In this document: positions 40,675-50,216 of the stretch, in pieces
Numbering within the stretch: the first letter of the stretch is position 1
Layout of the letters: every line of letters starts with the position of its first letter
Source of the DNA: an uncultured Actinomycetes bacterium
GTDB taxonomy: Bacteria; Actinomycetota; Actinomycetes; Nanopelagicales; Nanopelagicaceae
Assembly (NCBI GenBank): GCA_903850565.1
Contig: CAINLV010000029.1
Span: 142,471 to 206,470 of the forward strand
Direction of reading: 5' to 3'
DNA length: 64,000 bases
Notes under the pieces: model-generated
What the model saw: the letters and a program-made list of their open reading frames with translations, nothing else
The model's database searches: none
What the model was told of the DNA's origin: nothing
Made by a program: the position numbers and the translations under genes

Positions 40675-42156
40675 ATGAAGCCAGTGCTGCAAGGAAAGAA
40701 TCCATTGTCGAAATGGAGTCTGCGAAATCGATTGATTCTCGCGACACTTTCTCTTGCAGCAGTGGCCATCATGGCATCTGATGCAGCTGCCTACACCGCG
40801 CTTCGCTCTTTCTTAGTCAACCAGGTTGACACGCAACTCAACAGCATTGCTGGTGGTTCACTTCTCCGGTTAGATCGTGCTGGCATTGAAACCATCACCA
40901 CTCAGACAACGGATGACCAAATAACAAGTCCATACACGGTACTCAAACCGCTTCGGGGCGTACCTACTGCAACGACGGTGACGGTCCTAGATAACAAAGG
41001 CAAGATCCTTGGTGAGCTCGGCGGAGATTTAGCAGATGTCACCTCAACCGATCTCTTTAATGGCTTTTCTACGACAGATGTCACGAAATACGGTGGTAAG
41101 CCATTCACCTTTATTAGTAAGAAGAATCAACCAGATACTCGGGCAATCGCAAAGTTGCTGCCATCTGGGTTGGGAATAGTCGTTGTCTCAGTTTCACTAG
41201 ATAGCGTCGATCGCACCCTTGGTGAACTTGGACTGCTATTCCTGTTGATTAGCTTCTTGGTTCTGATTTTAATTGGCATTGTTTCTCGTTGGATTATCAA
41301 TTTGAGTTTGAAACCATTAAGCCAAGTAGAGGCCACCGCAGAAGCGATCGCGGCCGGTGATCTTTCAGCTCGTTTACCTGACGTCAATCCAGATACTGAA
41401 GTTGGTCGACTTACAACATCACTGAACCGAATGTTAAGTCGGATCGAAGAATCATTTGCAATCCGCGTCGCATCAGAGTCCAAACTTCGACGATTTGTTG
41501 CCGATGCCTCGCATGAATTGAGAACACCATTAACTGCTATTCGCGGCTTTGCTGAGCTACACCGACAAGGTGCGGTTCGGGGTGAGGTAAAGACAAAGGA
41601 ACTAATTTCCCGAATTGAAAAAGAGTCGATTCGTATGGGTTCTTTGGTTGAGGATCTACTTCTGCTGGCACGACTAGATCAATCCCGAGAACTGGCTAAA
41701 GATCCAGTTGATTTAAACCAGTTAATATCTGAAGTAGTCGCATCTGCTGAGGCCGCAGGACCTCAACATCCGATCTCCGTTCACCTACCTGGTGATGATG
41801 CCTATGTTTTGGGAGACAATCTTCGAATTCATCAAGCGGTAGCGAATCTTTTAGCTAATGCCCGAACTCATACACCGGCAGGAACCAAGATTTCGGTGAC
41901 CGTCGATCAGAATGAATTGGAAACCACAGTTCAAGTCAGCGATGACGGTCCTGGGTTATCTGAAGCCGATCAAGAACGAGTATTTGAACGCTTCTATCGT
42001 GCCGATCCATCCCGAGTTCGAAGCAGCGGTGAAGGCAGTGGCCTTGGATTGGCAATCGTGTCGGCAGTTATGCAAGCCCACGAAGGCTCTATTACCTTGA
42101 AATCAAGCCCTGGTGAAGGCTGTTGCTTTACCCTGCATTTCCCATTTCAGGATTAG
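40675..42156 (+). CDS. Two-component sensor histidine kinase
   Basis: 493 aa. Two membrane helices (~18-45 and ~184-210) flank an extracytoplasmic sensor region; HAMP (~210-262) follows, then HisKA with phospho-acceptor His280 in DASHELRTPL, and HATPase_c with N box (VANLLANARTHT), DDGPGLSEAD and GSGLGLAIV. Partner of the response regulator upstream. TACCAT lies 6 nt before the ATG and could give an extra leaderless start. The 3' end overlaps htpX by 29 bp tail to tail. Confidence 0.92.
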   Translation: MKPVLQGKNPLSKWSLRNRLILATLSLAAVAIMASDAAAYTALRSFLVNQVDTQLNSIAGGSLLRLDRAGIETITTQTTDDQITSPYTVLKPLRGVPTATTVTVLDNKGKILGELGGDLADVTSTDLFNGFSTTDVTKYGGKPFTFISKKNQPDTRAIAKLLPSGLGIVVVSVSLDSVDRTLGELGLLFLLISFLVLILIGIVSRWIINLSLKPLSQVEATAEAIAAGDLSARLPDVNPDTEVGRLTTSLNRMLSRIEESFAIRVASESKLRRFVADASHELRTPLTAIRGFAELHRQGAVRGEVKTKELISRIEKESIRMGSLVEDLLLLARLDQSRELAKDPVDLNQLISEVVASAEAAGPQHPISVHLPGDDAYVLGDNLRIHQAVANLLANARTHTPAGTKISVTVDQNELETTVQVSDDGPGLSEADQERVFERFYRADPSRVRSSGEGSGLGLAIVSAVMQAHEGSITLKSSPGEGCCFTLHFPFQD

Positions 42157-43054
42157 CTTCCATCGCGCGCAGCGTGGCAATCCGTTCTGAAAGTGGTGGG
42201 TGGGTTGAGAACAACTTTGAAACAGATGAAGAATCTAAGGGAGATTCAATCCAAATATGAGCAACCGCAGTTGACCGCTGATGCACCACAGTTGTGTCGG
42301 ATTGAAGAACTTCCAGTGCTTGACGAAGACCAGCGGGGTTTCTAGTAAATGCCACTGCAGTCGCATCGGCTAGCGCTTCCCTGCGGCGCGAAATCGCTGA
42401 ACGAAGCAAAATTGCTGCGATTGGAGCCAAAATTATGACGACTAAAGAAACGATCAGGGCAATTGGATTTTGATTGTTGTTATTGTCGTCTCGATTTCTA
42501 CCGCCACCAAACCACATAATTCTGGTAAGAAAATCGCTGAGAAGTGCAATGGCTCCTGCGGTAGTAGCCGCAATCGCCGAAACCAATGTATCGCGGTTTG
42601 CGATGTGCGCCATTTCGTGTGCGACTACACCTTGAAGTTCATCGCGATTCATGACTCCCAAAATTCCGGTTGTGAAGGCGATGACCGCATGTTCTTCATT
42701 TCTACCAGTTGCAAATGCATTTGGGGCAGAATCTTCGACAACGGCAACTTTCGGCATTTTCAATCCGCTTGCTAAACAAACTTCCTGAATTAAATTGAAA
42801 AGTTTGGGATTATCAGATTCTTCAATAATGCGAGCGCCGGTCATCGTCATGACTAATTTGTCGGATGAGTAATAGGAACCCCAGACCGAAGCCAAGGCAA
42901 TTCCAACCGCAATTGGCAGAACGCCGACGCCAGTTTTACCAAAGTAAGTCATGGCCGCATAAACCACAACGAGAACTAAGAATCCCATTCCTGCTAACAA
43001 ACCAATTGTCTTTCGACGATTGGCTAATTGAAGACCGCGAAAACTAGGAGCCAT
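42128..43054 (-). CDS. htpX: Membrane zinc metalloprotease HtpX
   Basis: 308 aa, M48 family. Two N-terminal helices (~15-55), zinc-binding HEMAH in VVAHEMAHIANRD near residue 140, two more helices, and the third ligand Glu in RREALADATAV near 225. HtpX degrades misfolded membrane proteins. Its start overlaps the lemA stop by 1 bp; HtpX and LemA are often neighbours, so they form one unit here. Confidence 0.93.
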   Translation of the reverse strand: MAPSFRGLQLANRRKTIGLLAGMGFLVLVVVYAAMTYFGKTGVGVLPIAVGIALASVWGSYYSSDKLVMTMTGARIIEESDNPKLFNLIQEVCLASGLKMPKVAVVEDSAPNAFATGRNEEHAVIAFTTGILGVMNRDELQGVVAHEMAHIANRDTLVSAIAATTAGAIALLSDFLTRIMWFGGGRNRDDNNNNQNPIALIVSLVVIILAPIAAILLRSAISRRREALADATAVAFTRNPAGLRQALEVLQSDTTVVHQRSTAVAHIWIESPLDSSSVSKLFSTHPPLSERIATLRAMEANPEMGNAG

Positions 43055-43608
43055 TAGAACTTAACGGTAGGTGCTTGGCGATCTGCAGGATCGTCAACAA
43101 CATAAAAATCACGAGCTCCAACTTTGGCCAATCCAGCAAAAAGATTGGATGGGAAGGTTTTAACCGCTTGATTCAATGAGCGGACATTGTCATTATAGAA
43201 TTGACGAGCAAAAGAAACTTTATTTTCAGTAGTTCCTAATTCTTCTTGAAGTGCCAAGAAATTCGAGGAAGCTTTCAAATCTGGATAATTTTCCACAACC
43301 GCTAGTAAGCCACGCAGCGCTTGGGTAACCGCGCCATCTGCCGCAGCAACATCTGCTACTCCTGAAGCAGTGGTTGCCTTTGCTCGAGCAGCGACCACAT
43401 TTTCGAGTGTAGTTTTTTCGTGAGCGGCATAGCCTTTTACTGTTTCCACCAAATTGGGGATCAAATCAGAACGGCGCTTGAGTTGGACTTCAATTTGAGC
43501 AAATGCTTCATCTACCGAAACATTTAGTCGAATCAATTTGTTGTACGTCATGATTGCGAATAAAACAAAGAGCACTACGAGTGCGATGATGATCCAGGTT
43601 GTTCCCAT
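43054..43608 (-). CDS. lemA: LemA-family protein
   Basis: 184 aa. One N-terminal membrane helix (residues 4-22), then the LemA helical domain with YNKLIRLNVSVDEAFAQIEV, QLKRRSDLIPNLVETVKGYA and ARQFYNDNVRSLN. The function is poorly defined, but the gene is commonly paired with htpX, as here, where the two overlap by 1 bp. The promoter should lie in the 51 bp upstream, next to the end of dcd. Confidence 0.92.
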   Translation of the reverse strand: MGTTWIIIALVVLFVLFAIMTYNKLIRLNVSVDEAFAQIEVQLKRRSDLIPNLVETVKGYAAHEKTTLENVVAARAKATTASGVADVAAADGAVTQALRGLLAVVENYPDLKASSNFLALQEELGTTENKVSFARQFYNDNVRSLNQAVKTFPSNLFAGLAKVGARDFYVVDDPADRQAPTVKF

Positions 43609-43659
43609 GGCATTCCTCTTATCTTGGGGTAGAACTAGATTCTAATGAATCTGAGGTGG

Positions 43660-44238
43660 CTATTGAATATCGGATTGGTGAAAGTTCAGCCAAGATTTGC
43701 TCGGCGTAGGACCGCGCTGGCCTTGGTATCTAGAACCATAGAGCGCCGAACCATACGGGTGTTCCGCCGGAGATGAGAGTTTGATGAGACATAACTGACC
43801 GATCTTCATCCCGGGAAATAATTTGACTGGCAAATTGGCGACGTTGGATAGTTCTAAGGTGATGTGTCCGGAAAAACCTGGGTCAATAAAGCCAGCGGTG
43901 GAGTGAGTTAACAAACCTAAACGCCCCAACGAAGACTTACCTTCCAATCTTCCGGCAATATCATCGGGAAGAGTGATGACCTCGTAGGTACTGGCTAATA
44001 CGAACTCACCAGGGTGAAGGATGAAATGTTCATCTGCGGCGACCGCTACCTCACGAGTAAGTTCACTCTGCTCGATAGATGGATCAATAACTGAATACTT
44101 ATGGTTTTCAAAAACCCGAAAGAATCGGTCCAGCCGAACATCGACGCTGGAGGGCTGAATCATTGCCTCTTCATATGGCTCAACTTTGACTCGGCCGGCA
44201 TGAATTTCAGAACGGATATCACGATCGCTTAGTAACAC
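43660..44238 (-). CDS. dcd: dCTP deaminase (probably bifunctional with dUTPase)
   Basis: 192 aa from GTG 44238; homologues begin LLSDRDIR, which follows it directly, while the longer frame to 44337 is unrelated. Motifs: [16 protein letters not shown] near residue 27, [10 protein letters not shown] near 80, [15 protein letters not shown] near 103, and [18 protein letters not shown]. The sequence is close to the mycobacterial enzyme, which both deaminates dCTP and hydrolyses dUTP. It ends with [12 protein letters not shown], as in that group. It supplies dUMP for thymidylate synthesis. Confidence 0.92.
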   Translation of the reverse strand: MLLSDRDIRSEIHAGRVKVEPYEEAMIQPSSVDVRLDRFFRVFENHKYSVIDPSIEQSELTREVAVAADEHFILHPGEFVLASTYEVITLPDDIAGRLEGKSSLGRLGLLTHSTAGFIDPGFSGHITLELSNVANLPVKLFPGMKIGQLCLIKLSSPAEHPYGSALYGSRYQGQRGPTPSKSWLNFHQSDIQ

Positions 44239-44382
44239 AGTTGATAACCCTATCTGGTAGCGGAATGGGATAAGCGTAACCAAACTACGCTCCTGGGCAT
44301 GATCTGAACCGTAAATGCGGACAAATTGCGATTTCACTTCAAAATAACTGGGTTTAGAATGGGTTCCGATGCATTAAGCAGT

Positions 44383-44453
44383 GCGGGCGTAGTGAAATGG
44401 CATCACGTCAGCTTCCCAAGCTGACAGCGCGGGTTCGATTCCCGTCGCCCGCT
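44383..44453 (+). tRNA. tRNA-Gly (anticodon CCC)
   Basis: 71 nt on the plus strand. The acceptor stem GCGGGCG pairs with CGCCCGC, the D-arm is GTGA...CAC, the anticodon stem TCAGC/GCTGA encloses TTCCCAA with anticodon CCC, and the T-arm is CGGGT-TCGATTC-CCGTC (one G-T pair). The discriminator is T and CCA is not encoded. It reads GGG codons. Confidence 0.93.
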
Positions 44454-44504
44454 CTCATAGGATAGTTTGTGCCCAATGAGATATTTATAAGCGAATGGAA
44501 ACCA

Positions 44505-45425
44505 ATGCGCGCCGTAGCAATTACTGCAGAATCTGCTCCTCCGACCTTAATTGAACTGGATCGACCAAAGCCAGGTGCTGGTGAGGTTCTAGTTCGGGTT
44601 AAAGCATCTTCACTCAATGGTTTCGATGTTGCCGTAGCTAACGGTTATTTAACGGGGATGATGGAGCATAAATACCCGGTTGTTTTGGGTAAGGATTTCG
44701 CCGGCATTGTTGAAGACCTAGGTGGCGGGGTTACCCGATTTCGCCTTGGAGATGAAGTTTTCGGAGTTGTAACCGAATCTGTTTTAAGTTCTGGAAGTTT
44801 TGCCGAATATATCGTTGTAAACGAATCAGCCAGTATCTACGCAATTCCAGATGGCACAACCATGTCAGATGCTGGGGCGATTGGACTTGCAGGAACTGCT
44901 GCTCTTGATTCCATCGATGCCGCAAAAATAGAGCCATTGGATGTTGTACTAATTGTTGGAGCAACTGGCGGAGTGGGGAGTTTGATTCTTCAGTACGCAG
45001 TTGAGGCCAAAGCAAACGTTATTGCCACTGCCACTCCCGGTATTGCTGCCGAATTTGTTACCGATTTAGGGGCTGTTGCGACGGTAAATCCCGAAGAAGA
45101 TTTGGCAGAGCAAGTAATCCGCTTGGCTCCTGGCGGCGTAGATGTGATCTTCCATCTGGCCGGAGATCCATCCCGGTTGCCGTTAGTGCTCTCTGAGCGA
45201 GGACGAATTATTTCCACCCTCGGATACGGGGCAGACAAGCACCCATTAGCCACAGCAATCATGGCAAATCCTTCGCAAGTAACTTTGGCCCAATTGGCTG
45301 CAGATATGGCAGCCGAAAGAATTGGCGTGGCTATCACCGATACTTTTGAACTAGATCAGCTCCCAGAAGCGATTACTGCCTTTCCTGACGGAACCCTAGG
45401 AAAGCACGCAATCAATATCGCTTAA
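44505..45425 (+). CDS. Zinc-free quinone oxidoreductase-like medium-chain dehydrogenase (MDR)
   Basis: 306 aa from the ATG at 44505; the frame begins at GTG 44469 just after the tRNA, but homologues start at MRAVAI. GroES-like N-terminal domain with VLGKDFAGIVEDLGGGVTRF near residue 58 and LGDEVFG; the Zn-binding GHE motif of alcohol dehydrogenases is absent. The Rossmann fold has VLIVGATGGVGSLILQYA near 148. This is the NADPH:quinone oxidoreductase/zeta-crystallin type. The substrate is unknown. Confidence 0.82.
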   Translation: MRAVAITAESAPPTLIELDRPKPGAGEVLVRVKASSLNGFDVAVANGYLTGMMEHKYPVVLGKDFAGIVEDLGGGVTRFRLGDEVFGVVTESVLSSGSFAEYIVVNESASIYAIPDGTTMSDAGAIGLAGTAALDSIDAAKIEPLDVVLIVGATGGVGSLILQYAVEAKANVIATATPGIAAEFVTDLGAVATVNPEEDLAEQVIRLAPGGVDVIFHLAGDPSRLPLVLSERGRIISTLGYGADKHPLATAIMANPSQVTLAQLAADMAAERIGVAITDTFELDQLPEAITAFPDGTLGKHAINIA

Positions 45426-45435
45426 GTGGGGAAAC

Positions 45436-45464
45436 TTGATTATGTTACTGACCAGTAGCATAAT
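45436..45464 (+). promoter_or_regulatory. Promoter of the acyl-CoA dehydrogenase gene (leaderless)
   Basis: TTGATT (45436-45441), a 17-bp spacer and CATAAT (45459-45464). The ATG at 45471 begins 7 nt after the -10, which is where transcription should start. No Shine-Dalgarno exists, so the mRNA is predicted to be leaderless. Confidence 0.65.
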
Positions 45465-45470
45465 TGAGAT

Positions 45471-47294
45471 ATGAGTCACTACAAAGCCAATCTTCGCGAT
45501 ATTGAATTCTGCCTTTTTGACCTATTAGAGCGTGAATCCATCCTCGGTAAAGCTCCCTATCAAGAGTTAGACCGCGACACCGTCATGGGGATGCTGGAGG
45601 AGGTCAAACGGCTTGCCGAAGTAGACCTCGCGGCCTCGTTCGTTGAGGGCGACCGAATGGGTACCCAATTCAATAAGAGCACTGGCGATGTAACGGTTCC
45701 GGCCAGCTTCAAAAAGTCTTATCGCGCTTATATGGATGGTGAGTGGTGGCGAATAGATGCCCCAACCGAGATCGGTGGAACTCAGATCCCGCGCTCGCTT
45801 CGTTGGGCAATCGCCGAAATGGTTTTGGGTTCTAACCCGGCAATCCATATTTACGCATCGGGAACCTCCTTTGCCCAAGTTGCCTTCTATCTAGGCACCG
45901 AAGAACAGAAGAAGATCGCCAAACTCATTGTGGAGAAGGACTGGGGTGCCACCATGATGCTGACTGAACCTGAAGCAGGCAGCGATGTCGGCGCTGGGCG
46001 AACTAAAGCGGTGAAACAAGCAGATGGCACTTGGCATATCAGTGGAACAAAAAGATTTATTACTTCGGGGGATTCTGACCTGAATGAAAATCTCATTCAC
46101 TTTGTGTTAGCCAGACCCGAAGGCGCCGGCCCTGGCACGAAGGGGTTGAGTCTTTTCCTCATCCCTAAATTTATGTTCGATTTCGACACCGGTGCATTGG
46201 GTAAGCGAAATGGCGTTTATGTAACAAATGTTGAGAAGAAAATGGGGTTAAACGTTTCATCAACCTGTGAAATGAATTTAGGCGAACACGAACCTGCAGT
46301 TGGATACCTTCTCGGTGAAGTTCATGACGGTATCGCACAGATGTTTAAGGTCATTGAGTTTGCTCGCATGATGGTTGGAACCAAAGCAATCGCCACTTTA
46401 AGTGCTGGGTATCAACAAGCACTGGCTTATGCCAAAGTGCGCGAACAAGGACCAGATATGACTCAGATGGCAGATAAGGCCAGTCCTCGAGTCACAATCA
46501 TTAATCATCCAGATGTGCGTCGATCTTTAATGGTACAAAAGGCATATTCCGAAGGCATGCGCTCGCTCGTTCTTTATACCGCTTCAATTCAAGATGATAT
46601 TGCCATCGCAGAGAGCAGTGGCAACACTGAGAAAATCGCTGACCTAATTGCCCTCAATGATTTCTTACTTCCGATCGTTAAAGGTTACGGAAGCGAAAAG
46701 TCTTGGACTTTACTCGGTACCGAATCTCTGCAAACTTTCGGTGGCTCTGGCTTCACCCAGGATTGGCCATTAGAGCAATATGTTCGAGATGCAAAAATCG
46801 ATACTTTGTACGAAGGAACAACCGCCATCCAAGGTTTGGATTTCTTTTTTAGAAAGATCGTAAAGGATCGTGGCCGCGCCATCGGGCTCCTTGCAAAGGA
46901 GATCGGAGCTTTTGCGGCAAGCGGTGGCGAATTTTCTGCTGAGAAACAGATGCTGGTAAAGGCTTTAGAAGACACCAATGCCATCATGAGCAAGTTAATT
47001 GAATTTGCTATGGCCTCCGAAGAGGACCCCACTGAGATTTATAAGACCGGTCTAAATACCACCAGATTATTGATGTCTGTTGGCGAAGTCTTAATCGCGT
47101 GGTTATTGCTTCGGCAGGCTGAAATCGCGACCACCAAGATCCAAGGTTCTGGTCGTGATCATGACTTTTATTCTGGAAAGATAAGTGCGGCCAAGTATTT
47201 TGTTCGCACCGTCTTGCCACATATCGCCTCTGAGCGGGTAATTGTCGAATCTGAGACCGGTGAAATTATGAGTGTTCCAGAAAGCGCCTTTTAA
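45471..47294 (+). CDS. fadE5: Acyl-CoA dehydrogenase, FadE5-like
   Basis: 607 aa, the long type of acyl-CoA dehydrogenase with an N-terminal extension and an extra C-terminal domain. The start MSHYKANLRDIEF and blocks such as TEPEAGSDVGAGRTKAV (~165), KRFITSGDSDL (~193), IAQMFKVIEFARMMVGTKA (~284) and DTLYEGTTAIQG (~445, with the catalytic Glu) follow mycobacterial FadE5 closely. FadE5 oxidises acyl-CoA esters of broad chain length in beta-oxidation using FAD. Most other beta-oxidation genes are not in the window. Confidence 0.9.
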   Translation: MSHYKANLRDIEFCLFDLLERESILGKAPYQELDRDTVMGMLEEVKRLAEVDLAASFVEGDRMGTQFNKSTGDVTVPASFKKSYRAYMDGEWWRIDAPTEIGGTQIPRSLRWAIAEMVLGSNPAIHIYASGTSFAQVAFYLGTEEQKKIAKLIVEKDWGATMMLTEPEAGSDVGAGRTKAVKQADGTWHISGTKRFITSGDSDLNENLIHFVLARPEGAGPGTKGLSLFLIPKFMFDFDTGALGKRNGVYVTNVEKKMGLNVSSTCEMNLGEHEPAVGYLLGEVHDGIAQMFKVIEFARMMVGTKAIATLSAGYQQALAYAKVREQGPDMTQMADKASPRVTIINHPDVRRSLMVQKAYSEGMRSLVLYTASIQDDIAIAESSGNTEKIADLIALNDFLLPIVKGYGSEKSWTLLGTESLQTFGGSGFTQDWPLEQYVRDAKIDTLYEGTTAIQGLDFFFRKIVKDRGRAIGLLAKEIGAFAASGGEFSAEKQMLVKALEDTNAIMSKLIEFAMASEEDPTEIYKTGLNTTRLLMSVGEVLIAWLLLRQAEIATTKIQGSGRDHDFYSGKISAAKYFVRTVLPHIASERVIVESETGEIMSVPESAF

Positions 47295-47311
47295 CCCGAT
47301 AAGGTTGCGCG

Positions 47312-48229
47312 GTGTTGAAGTCTCATCGTGCCGAATTATTCCTCTTCCTTGGCGCAATAACCTTTGCGTTTAGCGGGGTAGTCGCCAAGTTGGTTTTAGG
47401 TGCCGGTTTATCTGCTGGTCGCTTAACAGAGATCCGTTGCACTGGTGCTTTCTCGATCATGTTACTTGTTGTTTTACTGCGCAAGCCTTCGGAATTGAAA
47501 ACAAAGCGAAGCGAATTACCCAGTTTGGTCGCCTTTGGATTTATCGGGATCGCTGCGGTGCAGATTTTTTACTTCATCGCAATTGCCAAACTACATGTAA
47601 GCGTCGCGTTGATTATTGAATTCACAGCTCCAATTTGGATCGCACTCTGGTTGCGCTTCGTAAAGAAGAAGCACGTTTCCAATCTAATGTGGTTGGGTCT
47701 CTCTCTCGGTTTTTCTGGTTTGATGATGGTTGCTCAAGTTTGGAAAGGTTTAACCCTTAATGGCATTGGCGTCATTGCCGCATTCATTGATGCATTTGCT
47801 TTAGCTGGATATTTTCTTATTGGTGAAAAAATTGGAAAAGTTAAATCTAGTGATGTCATGATGGTGTGGGGTTTGGGGATCGCTACTTTGATATTCACTA
47901 TCGCCCTTCCTTGGTGGCAATACCCGTTCCACATTTTCTCGCAAAAGATTGATCTCAGTGGACGCTTTGCTGGCCACTTAGTACCTGGTTGGGTTTTAAT
48001 TCTCTGGGTGATTGTGATGGGAACCGTGCTTCCCTATTTTTGCGTGATTACTGGATTGAAGGGCCTTGATGCCTCAAAGAGTTCAGTGATCGGCATGTTG
48101 GAACCAATCTTGGCCGGGATATTTGCCTGGTGGTGGATTAATGAATCCTTCTCCGCCATTCAATTGGTAGGAGGATTCGTCGTACTGGTCGGTATCTATT
48201 TTGCTGACCGAGCAAAAAGTGAGAGTTAA
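47312..48229 (+). CDS. EamA-family (DMT) membrane transporter
   Basis: 305 aa, ten hydrophobic helices in two EamA halves (GAITFAFSGVVAKLVLGAG at the start; FIDAFALAGYFLIGEKIGK in the second half; VIGMLEPILAGIFAWWWINE near 265). The GTG start lies 18 bp after the fadE5-like gene. These proteins export or import small metabolites, and no substrate can be deduced. Probably co-transcribed with fadE5. Confidence 0.85.
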   Translation: MLKSHRAELFLFLGAITFAFSGVVAKLVLGAGLSAGRLTEIRCTGAFSIMLLVVLLRKPSELKTKRSELPSLVAFGFIGIAAVQIFYFIAIAKLHVSVALIIEFTAPIWIALWLRFVKKKHVSNLMWLGLSLGFSGLMMVAQVWKGLTLNGIGVIAAFIDAFALAGYFLIGEKIGKVKSSDVMMVWGLGIATLIFTIALPWWQYPFHIFSQKIDLSGRFAGHLVPGWVLILWVIVMGTVLPYFCVITGLKGLDASKSSVIGMLEPILAGIFAWWWINESFSAIQLVGGFVVLVGIYFADRAKSES

Positions 48230-48244
48230 GGTAAATTTAGCGGC

Positions 48245-48739
48245 ATGAAAAATTTCACTGATTTAATGTCAGCCAACGCCGAGTTTGCCGCACAATTTAA
48301 GTCAGAAGCTTTGACCGGCTATGCAGTTAAAGGTTTAGCAATTGTCACTTGTATGGATTCACGAATAGATCCATTGCGAATCGTTGGAATGCATGCTGGC
48401 GATGCGAAGATCTTAAGAAATGCCGGAGCGCGCGTTACTGAGGATGTTTTGCGAACTTTGATTTTGGCAACTCATCTATTGGGCGTGAATCGAGTTTTAG
48501 TCATGCCCCATACCGATTGCCGAATGGCCAGTGCCGATGAGCCAACTATCCATGCTCAAATTAAAGAAAAATCTGGAATTGATACCCGGAGTATTGAAAT
48601 TAGAACGGTGAAAGATCAATTCGCTGCACTAACAACCGATGTGATTCGCATTGAAACATATCCGCTCTTGGCACCTGGAATTCAAGTAATGGGTGCAATC
48701 TATGATGTGTATAGCGGGCAACTTCATCCGTTGGATTAA
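48245..48739 (+). CDS. Beta-class carbonic anhydrase
   Basis: 164 aa, short beta-type. The zinc site is complete: Cys36 and Asp38-Arg40 in TCMDSR, His89 and Cys92 in MPHTDC. The layout matches the compact actinobacterial beta-carbonic anhydrases such as Rv1284. It interconverts CO2 and bicarbonate for carboxylation reactions. TAAATT lies 7 nt before the ATG with no Shine-Dalgarno, so it may be leaderless. The 3' end overlaps dnaB by 4 bp tail to tail. Confidence 0.9.
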   Translation: MKNFTDLMSANAEFAAQFKSEALTGYAVKGLAIVTCMDSRIDPLRIVGMHAGDAKILRNAGARVTEDVLRTLILATHLLGVNRVLVMPHTDCRMASADEPTIHAQIKEKSGIDTRSIEIRTVKDQFAALTTDVIRIETYPLLAPGIQVMGAIYDVYSGQLHPLD

Positions 48740-50151
48740 TTATCTTTTGGATAGCTCTCTTGAGATGAGTAACTTGGAGCCATATTCGCAAATCTTGCGA
48801 AGTGAAGTTGAGCGCTGACGGTAATCGTTCTAGTTGGTCCATTACGATGCTTTGCAATAATTAAATCTGCTTCGCCGGAACGATTTTGATTATCGTAAAG
48901 GTCATCTCTGTGGAGAAGAATTACAACGTCTGCATCCTGCTCAATAGAACCAGATTCGCGGAGATCGGAGAGCATTGGCTTCTTATCGGCGCGCTGTTCT
49001 GGGGAACGGTTCAGCTGTGAAATTGCGATGATTGGAACTTCTAACTCTTTCGCTAAGAGTTTAAGATTTCGGGAAAATTCGGAGACTTCTTGTTGCCGAT
49101 TTTCGACTCGTTTTCCAGAAGTCATCAACTGAAGGTAATCGATGACAATTAATTTCAAATTATGTCGTTGCTTCAACCGACGTGATTTAGCTCGGATTTC
49201 CATTAATGACAGATTTGGTGAATCATCAATAAAGAGCGGTGCTTGCGAGATTTCGCCCATACGTTTTGCTAGGCGGCCCCACTCTTCTTCATTGAGTGAA
49301 CCGGAGCGAATATTATTGAGACCGACTCGAGCTTCAGCTGAGAGCATTCTCATTGTGATTTCCGAACGGCTCATTTCGAGCGAAAAAATGACCGCGGTAT
49401 TTCCACCTTTGATGGCGGCGTTGCGAGCAATATCCAAGCCAAGAGTTGATTTACCAACCGCCGGACGCGCCGCTAATACGATCATATTTCCTGGATGAAG
49501 GCCGTTGGTTAAGCTATCTAAATCGTCAAAACCAGTTTTTACTCCTTCGCCTTTTACATTATTTGCAATCGCTTCAATCTCATCAAGGGCCGCTGGTAGC
49601 AACTCACTTAATTGAATGTAATCTTCACTTGAGCGATGTTCGGTAACTTGGTAAATCTCGGCTTGGGCTTGATCAACGGCATCATCGACTTCGCCTTCTT
49701 GGGAGTATCCAAGTTGAACAATCTTGGTTCCCGCTTCAATTAATCTTCGTAGTACGGCATTATCTCGAACGATGCGCGCGTAATACCCAGCATTGGCCGA
49801 AGTAGGTACTGAAGAGATCAAAGTGTGCAGATAAGGGGCACCACCGGCGCGAGTGATGTCACCGCGCTTGGTTAACTCAGCCGCGACGGTCACTGGATCG
49901 GCAGGTTCACCGCGGCTGTAGAGATCAAGAATTGCATCGAAGATAAGCTCATGTGCTGGGCGATAGAAATCTCGCTCTTTAATAATCTCTGTTACATCCG
50001 AAATGGCATCTTTACTAAGGAGCATGCCTCCCAGAACACCTTGTTCGGCGACTAAATCCTGCGGTGGCGTCCGCTCAAATTCGGGGGCGGAATTGCCTCG
50101 GTTGGAGTTGCCCGAACTTGTTCCGCGATTGGGTAGTTCGGCGATGCTCAT
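48736..50151 (-). CDS. dnaB: Replicative DNA helicase DnaB
   Basis: 471 aa from the ATG at 50151; an in-frame TTG 18 bp further up is less likely. A Ser/Asn/Gly-rich N-terminus precedes the DnaB_N domain (PPQDLVAEQGVLGGML near 27). The RecA-like C-terminal domain has Walker A AARPAVGKSTL near 228, LKLIVIDYLQLM near 335 and QADVVILLHRDD near 410. No intein is present. It unwinds DNA at the fork. The cluster rpsF-ssb-rpsR-rplI-dnaB is the standard actinobacterial order; a terminator separates rplI from dnaB. Confidence 0.96.
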   Translation of the reverse strand: MSIAELPNRGTSSGNSNRGNSAPEFERTPPQDLVAEQGVLGGMLLSKDAISDVTEIIKERDFYRPAHELIFDAILDLYSRGEPADPVTVAAELTKRGDITRAGGAPYLHTLISSVPTSANAGYYARIVRDNAVLRRLIEAGTKIVQLGYSQEGEVDDAVDQAQAEIYQVTEHRSSEDYIQLSELLPAALDEIEAIANNVKGEGVKTGFDDLDSLTNGLHPGNMIVLAARPAVGKSTLGLDIARNAAIKGGNTAVIFSLEMSRSEITMRMLSAEARVGLNNIRSGSLNEEEWGRLAKRMGEISQAPLFIDDSPNLSLMEIRAKSRRLKQRHNLKLIVIDYLQLMTSGKRVENRQQEVSEFSRNLKLLAKELEVPIIAISQLNRSPEQRADKKPMLSDLRESGSIEQDADVVILLHRDDLYDNQNRSGEADLIIAKHRNGPTRTITVSAQLHFARFANMAPSYSSQESYPKDN

Positions 50152-50216
50152 GGGCTCATCCTGCCTCAACGCTCTGACAAGACCCCTCTTTCGGTTCGGG
50201 CAGGTGTGGGTGGCGC

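Noticed and set aside
44239..44337. 33-residue N-terminal extension of Dcd
   Set aside because: Dcd proteins start at LLSDRDIR; a GTG sits exactly there.
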